DNA from: Bradyrhizobium nitroreducens
Lineage (GTDB): Bacteria > Pseudomonadota > Alphaproteobacteria > Rhizobiales > Xanthobacteraceae
Direction: 5' to 3'
Assembly: GCF_002776695.1 (NCBI RefSeq)
Contig: NZ_LFJC01000003.1
Location: 233,682 to 297,681, forward strand
DNA length: 64,000 bases
The position numbers were made by a program, and so were the translations under genes. The notes beneath the pieces were generated by a model, which worked only from the letters and a program-made list of their open reading frames with translations, was not told the DNA's origin and ran no database searches. This document shows, piece by piece, positions 54,158 through 62,119 of the stretch (position 1 is the first letter of the stretch; every line of letters begins with the position of its first letter).

Positions 54158-54193
54158 GCACCCCATTTCCACCCGCCTCCAGAGGAGTTCGAC

Positions 54194-55384
54194 ATGACGA
54201 CGCATCCGTACGACGCGCTGATGGACATCACCGCACGGCCGAAGGCCGTGTTCGTCCGCGGCGCGGGCTCCTACCTCTGGGACGACAGCCGCAAGCGCTA
54301 TCTCGACTTCGTGCAGGGCTGGGCCGTCAACTGCCTTGGCCACTCCCCGGCGGTGGTCGCCGACGCGCTTGGCGCGCAGGCCAAGCGGCTGCTGACGCCG
54401 AGCCCGGCCTTCTACAACGAGCCGAGCCTGAAGCTTGCCGAGGCGCTGGTCGCAAACAGTGCATTCGACCAGGTGTTCTTTGCCAACTCCGGTGCCGAAG
54501 CCAATGAGGGCGCGATCAAGCTCGCGCGCAAATATGGCAGCCTGCACAGGAACGGCGCGTTCGAGATCATCAGCTTCGAAGGCGGGTTCCACGGCCGCAC
54601 GCTCGCGACGATGTCGGCCTCGGGCAAGAAGGCGTTCGAGCCGCTGTTCGAGCCGAAGGTCGCCGGCTTCAAGAAGGCGAAGCTGAACGACATCGCCTCG
54701 GTCGAAGCGCTGATCAACGACAACACCGTCGCCGTGATGCTCGAACCGATCCAGGGTGAGTCCGGCGTGTGGCCCGCGACCGATGCGTTCCTGCAAGAGC
54801 TGCGCGCGCTGACCGAGGCGCACGGCCTCTTGCTCATTTTCGACGAGATCCAGACCGGCATGGGCCGGACCGGAAAGCTCTTCCACTATGAGCACGCAGG
54901 CATCGCGCCTGACATCATGACGCTCGGCAAGGGCATCGGCGGCGGCGTGCCACTCGCAGCCCTGCTCGCGACCGAACGCGCCTCCTGCTTCGAGCACGGC
55001 GACCAGGGCGGCACGTTCAACGGCAACCCGATCATGTGTGCGGCGGGCCTCGCGGTGCTCGAGGAGGTCTCCAAGCCGGACTTCCTGAAACAGGTCGCCG
55101 AGACCGGCCTCCTGCTCGAAAGCGAGCTGCAGAAGGTCTCGGCCCGGCACGGGCTCGGCGGCGTGCGGGGGCGCGGCCTGTTGCTCGCGCTCGACCTCAA
55201 GCTGCCGATCGCGCCCGGCATCGTCGCGCAGGCATTCGAAGCCGGCGTGCTGCTCAATGCCCCGCAGGTCGACACCCTGCGCTTCATGCCGGCGCTGAAT
55301 GTCGCGAAGGCAGAGATCGCCGAGATGATCGATTGTCTCGACGGAATTTTGACGAAGGCGGGTGCGGCAAGACGCGTCGCGTAA
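54194..55384 (+). CDS. argD: acetylornithine aminotransferase family
   Basis: This is a 396-residue PLP enzyme, class III aminotransferase. [20 protein letters not shown] and [20 protein letters not shown] are typical of ArgD. The PLP-binding Asp is in [16 protein letters not shown] and the Schiff-base Lys in [20 protein letters not shown]. ArgD transaminates N-acetylglutamate semialdehyde in arginine synthesis and often succinyl-diaminopimelate too. GAGGAG precedes ATG 54194. No other arg gene is in the window. The leader upstream supports an arginine role over other transaminases. Confidence 0.9.
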   Translation: MTTHPYDALMDITARPKAVFVRGAGSYLWDDSRKRYLDFVQGWAVNCLGHSPAVVADALGAQAKRLLTPSPAFYNEPSLKLAEALVANSAFDQVFFANSGAEANEGAIKLARKYGSLHRNGAFEIISFEGGFHGRTLATMSASGKKAFEPLFEPKVAGFKKAKLNDIASVEALINDNTVAVMLEPIQGESGVWPATDAFLQELRALTEAHGLLLIFDEIQTGMGRTGKLFHYEHAGIAPDIMTLGKGIGGGVPLAALLATERASCFEHGDQGGTFNGNPIMCAAGLAVLEEVSKPDFLKQVAETGLLLESELQKVSARHGLGGVRGRGLLLALDLKLPIAPGIVAQAFEAGVLLNAPQVDTLRFMPALNVAKAEIAEMIDCLDGILTKAGAARRVA

Positions 55385-55430
55385 GCGGAGACGATGGAGA
55401 CGGCCGGACGCACCCGGCCATCTCGGGCGA

Positions 55431-55469
55431 ACTCCGCAAGCGCATGGCTTTCATTGCAGTTTGCGGAGT
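55431..55469 (+). promoter_or_regulatory. hairpin covering the RNA ligase Shine-Dalgarno
   Basis: ACTCCGCAA (55431-55439) pairs with TTGCGGAGT (55461-55469). The right arm contains the GGAG that lies 6 bases before ATG 55475. When folded, the ribosome site is hidden, so translation may need opening by heat, a protein or another RNA. Confidence 0.55.
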
Positions 55470-55474
55470 ACGTC

Positions 55475-56602
55475 ATGTTCAAGATCGTCCATCATATCTC
55501 CGACATCCAGCCGGCGGTGGCCGGCAAGAAGGAGATCCGGTTTCTCACCCAGCCCAACGGCATCACGCTCGGCTGCTATCTGTTCTCGGATTCCAAGACC
55601 TTCGACTCGATCGAGGCGCTGGAGTGCCGGGGCATCGCGTTCGACGGCAAGGGGCAGATCGTCTCGCGGCCGCTGCACAAGTTCTTCAATCTCGGCGAGA
55701 AGGAATCGCTGTTTCCGGACCGGGTGCTTGCGCGCGACGACATCGTCGCAATCTTCGACAAGATCGACGGCAGCATGATCGCGACCGCCCGGATCGACGG
55801 CAAGCTCGCGTGGCGGTCGCGGAAGTCGTTCGACTCCGCGGTCGTGAAGCTCACAGCCAACCTGCTTGATTCAAGCCAGAACGCCGGCATCCAGACCTTC
55901 GCCGAGGAGGTCGCCAGCAGCGGGCTGACCGCGATCTTCGAGCTGACGCATCCGCAGGCGCGTATCGTCGTCGCCCCGGAGGCCGCGGCGCTGCGCCTGC
56001 TCCACGTGCGGGACAACGTCACGGGTGCCTATGTGATGCTGGATCCAGGCCATGCCATTCATGACCTGATCGTGCGGCACAGGGTCCCATTGGTCGAGCG
56101 GTTTGACGGCCTGTCGCTGGCCGGCGCGCTTGAGTCGCTGGCCGAGATGAACGGTCGGGAGGGCTTCGTCGTGCAGTTCGCCAATGGTGACATGCTCAAG
56201 GCCAAGTGCCCCTGGTACCAACGGCTGCACCGGAGCATCACCTTCCTGCGCGAGCGGGACATCGCCTGGCTCGCCATCAAGGAGGAGCTCGACGACGTCA
56301 AGGGTGCGCTGGCCGAGGCCGGCATCGACCTTGCCGCCGTCAACGAAGTCGAGACGCGGCTCAAGACGATGCTTGGCGGCATGATGGATGAGGTCGAAGC
56401 GCTCTACCAGAAGGGCCGAGATCTTGACCGCAAGGATTTTGCGATCGCGACCCGGGCGCATCCGCTGTTTGGCCTCGCCATGCAGCGCTACCTCGGCAAG
56501 GAAGTTACCCTGCTCGACTGGTACGGGCGCACACGGCTGAAGAACGATTTCAGCTTGCGCGTGCTCGCCAACGAAACGCTGGCCGATGCGATGGACGGCT
56601 GA
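55475..56602 (+). CDS. T4 Rnl1-like RNA ligase
   Basis: This is 375 residues. Nucleotidyl transferase motifs appear in order: ALECRGIAFD (50-57), SRPLHKFFNLGE (64-75), motif I DKIDGS with Lys96, motif III AIFELTHP (153-160), motif IV EGFVVQF (229-235) and motif V LKAKCPWY (Lys242, Lys244). A helical C-terminal domain follows, as in T4 RNA ligase 1. Such enzymes seal 5'-phosphate and 3'-OH RNA ends, in T4 to repair tRNA cut in the anticodon loop. GGAG precedes ATG 55475 but sits in a hairpin. A tRNA-Arg gene lies 44 bases downstream. Confidence 0.88.
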   Translation: MFKIVHHISDIQPAVAGKKEIRFLTQPNGITLGCYLFSDSKTFDSIEALECRGIAFDGKGQIVSRPLHKFFNLGEKESLFPDRVLARDDIVAIFDKIDGSMIATARIDGKLAWRSRKSFDSAVVKLTANLLDSSQNAGIQTFAEEVASSGLTAIFELTHPQARIVVAPEAAALRLLHVRDNVTGAYVMLDPGHAIHDLIVRHRVPLVERFDGLSLAGALESLAEMNGREGFVVQFANGDMLKAKCPWYQRLHRSITFLRERDIAWLAIKEELDDVKGALAEAGIDLAAVNEVETRLKTMLGGMMDEVEALYQKGRDLDRKDFAIATRAHPLFGLAMQRYLGKEVTLLDWYGRTRLKNDFSLRVLANETLADAMDG

Positions 56603-56605
56603 TGC

Positions 56606-56642
56606 AAAAAAGTCCCCAATGCGCCTCACGCGCATTGGGGAC
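56606..56642 (-). terminator. strong leftward intrinsic terminator
   Basis: GTCCCCAATGCGC and GCGCATTGGGGAC pair over 13 bases around CTCAC. On the minus strand the hairpin is followed by six T, so it ends leftward transcription, most likely that of the quinone oxidoreductase gene. On the plus strand no T-tract follows. Confidence 0.85.
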
Positions 56643-56646
56643 CTAT

Positions 56647-56722
56647 GGTTCCGTAGCTCAAGGGATAGAGCACCGCGTTGCGGACGCGGAGGCTCGAGGT
56701 TCGAGTCCTCGCGGAACCACCA
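56647..56722 (+). tRNA. tRNA-Arg with anticodon GCG
   Basis: This 76-nt tRNA has all four arms: acceptor GGTTCCG/CGGAACC, D-arm GCTC-AAGGGATA-GAGC, anticodon arm CCGCG-TTGCGGA-CGCGG, T-arm CGAGG-TTCGAGT-CCTCG, then A and an encoded CCA. The loop TTGCGGA gives anticodon GCG, reading Arg codons CGC and CGU. A20, C35 and A73 fit arginine identity, and A15 can pair with T48. Most bacteria read these codons with ACG (inosine), so GCG is unusual. Confidence 0.9.
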
Positions 56723-56723
56723 T

Positions 56724-57698
56724 TTACGGCTTCAGGATCGACGCGCCCGTGGTCTTGCGGCTTTCCAGATCGATATGGGCTTTCGCGGCGTCCTTCAGCG
56801 CATAAGCGTGGTTGATCGGCACGTGCAGCTTGCCGTTGATGACGGCGGCGAACAGCGTGTCGGCGCCTTCCAGCAGCTCCTTGCGCGTGCCGATATAGTC
56901 GTTGAGCTTCGGCCTCGTCGCGAACAGCGAGCCGTGGTTGTTGAGCTCGGCGATCGAGAACGGCGGCACGGGACCCGAGGCGTTGCCGAACGAGACGAAC
57001 ATGCCGCGCGGCTTCAGGCAGGACAGCGAGCCCGGGAAGGTCGATTTGCCGACGCCGTCATAGACGACGTCGCAGCCTTCGTTGCGGCTGATCTGTTTTA
57101 CGCGCGCGACAAAATCCTCTTCATTGTACAGGATGACGTGGTCGCAGCCATTGGCTTCCGCAAGCTCGGCCTTCTCGCGCGAGCCGACCGTGCCGATGAC
57201 GTGCGCCCCGAGCGCCCTCGCCCATTGGCAGGCCAGCAGGCCGATGCCGCCGGCCGCGGCATGGATCAGCACGCGGTGATGCGGTTCGACCCTGAAAGTC
57301 TTGTGCAGGAGGTACCAGACGGTGAGCCCCTTCAGCATCAGCACGGCGCCCTGCTCGTGCGTGATGTGGTCGGGCAGCTTGACCAGCTTCTCCCAGGGTA
57401 TGTTGCGCTCGCCAGCGTACGCGCCGAGATTGTGGTAGTAGGCGACGCGGTCGCCAGGATGGAAATTGGTCACGCCGGGCCCGACCGCGACCACCTCGCC
57501 CGACGCCTCGTTGCCGGCAATGAAGGGCAGCCCCGGCGCCTTGTAGAGCCCGGTGCGATAATAGACGTCGATGAAGTTCAGGCCGACCGCATGCTGGCGA
57601 ATGCGCACCTCGCCGGGACCGGGCGCCGGAACGTCGACGCTCTCATAGACCAGGGCCTCGGGGCCCCCGACCTTGTGCACACGGACCGCTTTGGTCAT
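56724..57698 (-). CDS. qor: NADPH:quinone oxidoreductase, zinc-free MDR family
   Basis: This is 324 residues opening MTKAVRVHKVGGPEALVYES, with VGLNFIDVYYRTGLYKAPGL, FIAGNEASGEVVAVGPG and the nucleotide site VLIHAAAGGIGLLACQWARA. No catalytic zinc Cys/His set is present, as in Qor. It reduces quinones or enones with NADPH. GGAGG lies 7 bases before ATG 57698. Its transcript probably runs through the antisense of tRNA-Arg to the terminator at 56606. Confidence 0.93.
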   Translation of the reverse strand: MTKAVRVHKVGGPEALVYESVDVPAPGPGEVRIRQHAVGLNFIDVYYRTGLYKAPGLPFIAGNEASGEVVAVGPGVTNFHPGDRVAYYHNLGAYAGERNIPWEKLVKLPDHITHEQGAVLMLKGLTVWYLLHKTFRVEPHHRVLIHAAAGGIGLLACQWARALGAHVIGTVGSREKAELAEANGCDHVILYNEEDFVARVKQISRNEGCDVVYDGVGKSTFPGSLSCLKPRGMFVSFGNASGPVPPFSIAELNNHGSLFATRPKLNDYIGTRKELLEGADTLFAAVINGKLHVPINHAYALKDAAKAHIDLESRKTTGASILKP

Positions 57699-57774
57699 CA
57701 CCTGACCTCCTCTTCTCCAAGACTGAGCGAAAGACATCACGCCCGCCTTGTCAACTCGATGGGTGCTGGAACGG

Positions 57775-58509
57775 CTAGGCGGACGGCTTGCCGGTTTTCC
57801 TGCGGTTGCGCTTCGCCAGCACGTTGAAGAATTCCACCGCTGCCGAGAACGCAATTGCGAAATAGATGTAGCCGCGCGGAATGTGGAATTTGAATCCGTC
57901 CGCGACCAGCGCGACGCCGATCAGCACCAGGAAGGCCAGCGCCAGCATCTTCGTGGTCGGATGCTCCGCGACAAAGCGCGCCACCGGCCCCGACGAGATG
58001 TACATGATGAGGCAGGCGATCACGACCGCCGCGATCATGATCTCGATATCCTCAGCCATGCCGATCGCGGTGATGATCGAATCCAGCGAGAAAACGATGT
58101 CGATGACGATGATCTGGGCGATCACCCAGAAGAAGGCGCTGCGGCCCGACCTCTGATTCTTATCGCCGTCGTCGGCTTCGACCTCGGCGTGGATCTCGTG
58201 CGTCGCCTTCGCGATCAGGAAAAGGCCGCCACCGATCAGGATCAGGTCGCGCCAGGAGAAGTCCTGCCCCGCAACCGAGAACACCGGCGCGGTCAGGCCG
58301 ATCAGCCAGACCAGCAGGCTGAGCAGGATGAGGCGGAATATCAGCGCCAGCGCCAGTCCGATCTGACGGGCGCGATGCGCCTGCTGCTCGGGGATGCGCG
58401 AGACGATGACCGATATGAAGATGACGTTGTCGATGCCAAGCACGATCTCGAGCGCCGTCAACGTCAGCAGCGCCGCCCAGGCTTCGGGGCTGGTGACGAG
58501 GTGCATCAT
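57775..58509 (-). CDS. TerC family membrane protein
   Basis: This 244-residue protein has about seven helices. ALEIVLGIDNVIFISVIVSR and VIDIVFSLDSIITAIGMAED carry the paired Asp residues of TerC proteins, and a charged loop KATHEIHAEVEADDGDKN lies between. TerC/Alx-type proteins are linked to Mn2+ export and tellurium resistance. ATG 58509 overlaps the stop of pcs by 4 bases. Confidence 0.93.
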   Translation of the reverse strand: MMHLVTSPEAWAALLTLTALEIVLGIDNVIFISVIVSRIPEQQAHRARQIGLALALIFRLILLSLLVWLIGLTAPVFSVAGQDFSWRDLILIGGGLFLIAKATHEIHAEVEADDGDKNQRSGRSAFFWVIAQIIVIDIVFSLDSIITAIGMAEDIEIMIAAVVIACLIMYISSGPVARFVAEHPTTKMLALAFLVLIGVALVADGFKFHIPRGYIYFAIAFSAAVEFFNVLAKRNRRKTGKPSA

Positions 58510-59231
58510 GCGAAGGATCTGACGAGACGGATCAGGGCATCGCTGAAGCTGATCCAGAGCGCGATGGCGCAGAGCACGATCGTGACGGCGGTGCCGACGC
58601 GAAAATCCATCTCCAGCACATAGAGGCCGAGCACCGCCCAGACCGCGATCAGCGACATCGTCAGCCAGCGCAGCCGCACCACGCGAACCGGATGCAGCAC
58701 GTGGAACGGCACGAAGGTCAGCACGACGAGCGCGGCCACCAGCAACGTCGACCACAGCGGCGGCCAGTGCAGCAGGAACAGGTAGAACGCCGCCGCATTC
58801 CACAGCGCCGGGAAGCCGCGGAAATGATTGTCGTCAGCCTTCATGCGCAGATCGGCGAAATATAACGCACTGGTGACGATGATGGCGATGCCGAGCAAGG
58901 GAGCCGCGACCGGCAGCAGCAAGCCGCTGGCCACGATCGCATAAGCCGGCACGAACACATAGGTGACGAAGTCGACCACGAGATCGAGCACGTCGCCCGA
59001 CCAGTTCGGCTGCACGTTCTTGACGTCGAGCCGGCGCGCGATCGGACCGTCGATCGCGTCGATGATCAGGGCGACGCCCAGCCACTGAAACATCGCCGCC
59101 CAGTGCTCGCGCACGGCCTCCAGCATCGCCAATAGCGCGATCGCCGCACCGAATGCGGTGAAGATGTGCACCGAGAACGCCGCGGCGCGGATCGCGGGCG
59201 TGGGCTTCAGGGAATCCTCTTGGCTGTCCAT
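58506..59231 (-). CDS. pcs: phosphatidylcholine synthase
   Basis: This is a 241-residue membrane enzyme with about eight helices. The CDP-alcohol phosphotransferase motif is DAIDGPIARRLDVKNVQPNW followed by SGDVLDLVVDF, with the spacing seen in Pcs. Pcs joins choline and CDP-diacylglycerol to make phosphatidylcholine, a lipid of rhizobia and other host-associated alphaproteobacteria. ATG 59231 (MDSQEDSLKPTPAIRAAAFS) follows AGGAG. An ATG 14 codons upstream is possible. It is coupled to the TerC gene. Confidence 0.92.
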   Translation of the reverse strand: MDSQEDSLKPTPAIRAAAFSVHIFTAFGAAIALLAMLEAVREHWAAMFQWLGVALIIDAIDGPIARRLDVKNVQPNWSGDVLDLVVDFVTYVFVPAYAIVASGLLLPVAAPLLGIAIIVTSALYFADLRMKADDNHFRGFPALWNAAAFYLFLLHWPPLWSTLLVAALVVLTFVPFHVLHPVRVVRLRWLTMSLIAVWAVLGLYVLEMDFRVGTAVTIVLCAIALWISFSDALIRLVRSFA

Positions 59232-59297
59232 GGCTCCTGCTACCAGAACGGGGCCGGTTTGCACATCTGCCATTGCAGCGCGCGGTCGTTGCCCTCG

Positions 59298-59405
59298 CCC
59301 CGTCATTCCGGGGCGACACGAAGCGTCGAGCCCAAAATCCATTGTTCGACCGTCTCTGAGGGCCGATGGATTCCGGGTTCGCGCCAGGAGGCGCGCCCCG
59401 GAACG
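59298..59405. repeat. palindromic repeat
   Basis: CCCGTCATTCCGGGGCGACACG at the left pairs in pieces with GGCGCGCCCCGGAACGACGCC at the right. Inner arms AAATCCATTGTTCGACCGTC and GGGCCGATGGATTCCGGGTT are related. It has the same form as the element at 43628-43703. Confidence 0.65.
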
Positions 59406-59458
59406 ACGCCGGAGAGACTGCGCTTGAATTTGCCGCCGGGCGTGTCATTTGTTCCTCC

Positions 59459-60643
59459 ATGACAGACGCATCGACACTTTATGACACCGCCGTGATCGGC
59501 GGCGGACCGGCGGGACTTGCCGCGGCGATCGCGCTGGCGCAGGCGGGCGCGCGGACCGCACTGGTGGCGCGGCGCGTTCCCTATGCCGACAATCGCACCA
59601 CTGCATTGCTGGGTGCTTCCGTCGACCTCCTGGAGACGCTCGAGGTCTGGTCCCGCTGCAGGGACAAGGCGGCCGCGCTGGAGGTCATGCGCCTCGTCGA
59701 CGACACCGGCCGGCTGTTCCGCAGCCCCGAGGTTCGCTTCTCCTGTCACGAAATCGGGCTCGACGCCTTCGGCTACAACATCGCCAATCGCTCGCTGATG
59801 CTGGCGCTGGAAGAGCGCGCGGCGGAGCTGCCCAATCTCGTTCGTCTCGACGACGAGGCCGAAAGCGTCGTGATCGAGGCCGACGACGTCGCGATCCGCA
59901 CGGCCTCCGGACAGTTTCTCACGGCCCGCCTCGTGGTCGGCGCCGACGGTCGGCATTCGCTGTGCCGGGAAGCTGCCGGGATCGAGGTGACGCGGCGCGA
60001 GCTGACGCAGACGGCGCTGACCTTCAACGTCGGCCACACCAGGCCGCATCGCAACGTCTCGACCGAGTTCCACACGCCGCACGGGCCTTGCGTGTTCGTG
60101 CCTCTGCCCGGCGACCGCTCCAGCGTCGTCTGGGTCTCGGCGCCTGCCGAGGCCGAGCGGCTGCGGAGCCTCGATGACGCGGAGCTGTCTGCAGCGATCG
60201 AGAAGCAGTCGCATTCGATCCTTGGCCGCATGAGTGTGGAGCCCGGCCGCAACCTGTTCCCGCTGGCGATCGAACGTCCGAAATCCTTCGGCCGCGACCG
60301 CATCGCGCTGGTCGGCGAAGCCGCCCATGTGGTTCCCCCGATCGGCGCCCAGGGCCTCAATCTCGGCCTGCGCGATGCCGCCGACATCGCGCGGCTTGCG
60401 GGCGAAGCCCTCGCCGCCGGCCAGGATCCCGGCGCGCCCGAGGTGCTCAAGCGCTACGACCGCGCGCGGCGCCCGGACATTCTGAGCCGGACGTTTGCGA
60501 TCGACATCGCCAACCGTTCCCTGCTCAACGACTTCCTGCCGCTGCAGCCGGTCCGCGCCGTCGGCATGCACCTGCTCGGCGCCATCGGCCCGCTCCGGCG
60601 CCTTGCGATGCGCGAGGGCCTGACGCCGACCTGGCGAAGGTAG
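59459..60643 (+). CDS. UbiH/Coq6 family FAD monooxygenase
   Basis: This is 394 residues. The FAD motif is DTAVIGGGPAGLAAAIALAQ, the middle motif LTARLVVGADGRHSLCREAA and the third FAD motif RIALVGEAAHVVPPIGAQGL followed by NLGLRDAADIARL. This is the ubiquinone-biosynthesis hydroxylase family, which hydroxylates the aromatic ring. The exact position cannot be told. ATG 59459 begins the conserved part; a longer frame upstream lies in the repeat. Confidence 0.88.
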   Translation: MTDASTLYDTAVIGGGPAGLAAAIALAQAGARTALVARRVPYADNRTTALLGASVDLLETLEVWSRCRDKAAALEVMRLVDDTGRLFRSPEVRFSCHEIGLDAFGYNIANRSLMLALEERAAELPNLVRLDDEAESVVIEADDVAIRTASGQFLTARLVVGADGRHSLCREAAGIEVTRRELTQTALTFNVGHTRPHRNVSTEFHTPHGPCVFVPLPGDRSSVVWVSAPAEAERLRSLDDAELSAAIEKQSHSILGRMSVEPGRNLFPLAIERPKSFGRDRIALVGEAAHVVPPIGAQGLNLGLRDAADIARLAGEALAAGQDPGAPEVLKRYDRARRPDILSRTFAIDIANRSLLNDFLPLQPVRAVGMHLLGAIGPLRRLAMREGLTPTWRR

Positions 60644-60649
60644 AGCCGC

Positions 60650-61603
60650 TCACGGAAACGCCAGCCGTCCCGTCTGGATCGCCCACATCACGCTGGTCAG
60701 CGTGACCACCGACGCAAACGTCCCGAGCAGCACCGCGACGGAGGCGGACTCGATCCAGGCATCGTTCTGCCGGGCGATCACGAACACGTTGAGCGCCGGC
60801 GGCAGCGAAGCCATCAGCACGGCGGTCGCGGCCCAGGGCTGTGCGAACGGCCCGAACGCCAGCATGAGGCCGAACGCCGCAAGCGGATGGAACAGCAGCT
60901 TCACCGCGATCACGCCGGGGACCTCCCAGGGCACGCGGTCGAACGGCCGCAGCGCCACGGTCACGCCGAGCACGAACAGGGCCGTCGGGGCCGCCGCATT
61001 CTGCAGAAAGGTGATGGTGCGATCGAGCGCGACGGGCATCTCGATATGCAGCGAAGCGAAGGCCGCGCCGAAACACGCCGACATGATCAGCGGGTTGAGC
61101 ACGATCTGCTTCAGCACGACGCCGAAGGCATGCACGATCGAGGGATGGTCGCGGTCGGACAGCTCGATCAAGAGCGGCACGATCGTGAACAGGAAGATGC
61201 TGTCGCAGCAGAAGATCAGCGCGGTCGGCGCGGACGCCTTCGATCCCAGCACCGCAAGCGCCAGCCCTGGCCCCATATAGCCGATATTGCCGTAGCCGCC
61301 GGACAGGCCCGCGAGCGTCGCCTCGCGTAATGTCAGCCGGCCAAGGACCTTGCCCACGACCAGCGCCAGGGTGAACGCGGCGACGGTGGACAGCGTGGTC
61401 GCCACCAGGAATGGCGGGTTGTTCAATTCCGAGAACGGCGTCTTGGACATGATCGCGAACAGCAGCGCCGGCAGCGACACATAGAGCAGGAAGAAGTTCA
61501 TCCAGGCGAGGCCTGATTCCGGCAGCGATTTGACCTTGCCACAAGCAAACCCGACGAAGATCAAGCCAAAATAAGGTAGCGCTAGATTGAGGATATCGAC
61601 CAT
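60650..61603 (-). CDS. AEC family transporter
   Basis: This is 317 residues with about ten helices. LNLALPYFGLIFVGFACGKV and the second-half repeat VALRPFDRVPWEVPGVIAVK followed by LLFHPLAAFGL fit the auxin efflux carrier family. Bacterial members export malonate, malate or similar anions. Convergent with the UbiH-like gene, with 6 bases between stops. Confidence 0.9.
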   Translation of the reverse strand: MVDILNLALPYFGLIFVGFACGKVKSLPESGLAWMNFFLLYVSLPALLFAIMSKTPFSELNNPPFLVATTLSTVAAFTLALVVGKVLGRLTLREATLAGLSGGYGNIGYMGPGLALAVLGSKASAPTALIFCCDSIFLFTIVPLLIELSDRDHPSIVHAFGVVLKQIVLNPLIMSACFGAAFASLHIEMPVALDRTITFLQNAAAPTALFVLGVTVALRPFDRVPWEVPGVIAVKLLFHPLAAFGLMLAFGPFAQPWAATAVLMASLPPALNVFVIARQNDAWIESASVAVLLGTFASVVTLTSVMWAIQTGRLAFP

Positions 61604-61709
61604 TGATGAAGTGTTTTCTGAAGATTTGGGGGCTATCTGCCCCTGAAGTGAACGTCAATTCCAAATGAGGCCACTAGCATCGGCCACAATCCTGGTCTAT
61701 CGACGGGGA

Positions 61710-62042
61710 ATGATTAAAGCGCGGACCGCCAAATTCCAGATCGGACAGGTCGTGCGCCACCGGATCTTCTCGTTCCGGGGCGTGATCTTCGACATCGATC
61801 CGGAATTCAACAACACCGAGGAGTGGTGGCTGTCGATCCCCGAGGAGGTACGGCCCCACAAGGACCAGCCGTTCTACCACCTGCTCGCGGAGAACGCGGA
61901 GTCCGAGTACGTCGCCTATGTTTCCGAGCAGAATCTGCTGCCCGACGAGTCCGGCGAGCCGATCCGGCATTCCCAGGTGGCCGAGATCTTCATCAAGAAC
62001 AAGGATGGCGGCTATCGCCCGCGCAATCCCTCGCTGAACTGA
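61710..62042 (+). CDS. hspQ: heat shock protein HspQ
   Basis: This is a 110-residue protein with AKFQIGQVVRHRIFSFRGVI, FDIDPEFNNTEEWWLSIPEE, QPFYHLLAENAESEYVAYVS and EQNLLPDESGEPIRHSQV, all typical of HspQ. HspQ binds hemimethylated DNA in older reports and acts as a specificity enhancer of Lon protease. ATG 61710 (MIKARTAKFQIGQ) begins the conserved part. A terminator follows. Confidence 0.95.
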   Translation: MIKARTAKFQIGQVVRHRIFSFRGVIFDIDPEFNNTEEWWLSIPEEVRPHKDQPFYHLLAENAESEYVAYVSEQNLLPDESGEPIRHSQVAEIFIKNKDGGYRPRNPSLN

Positions 62043-62070
62043 CATTCGTCGCCGGCAAACGGCCAGCAAA

Positions 62071-62095
62071 AAAGGCGCTCAAATCGAGCGCCTTT
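62071..62095. terminator. bidirectional intrinsic terminator
   Basis: AAAGGCGCTC and GAGCGCCTTT pair around AAATC, with TTTTT following on plus and, through AAAAAA upstream, TTTTTT following on minus. It separates hspQ from the convergent IalB gene. Confidence 0.92.
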
Positions 62096-62119
62096 TTCAT
62101 GTCCGGAGCCTGGCTCCGA

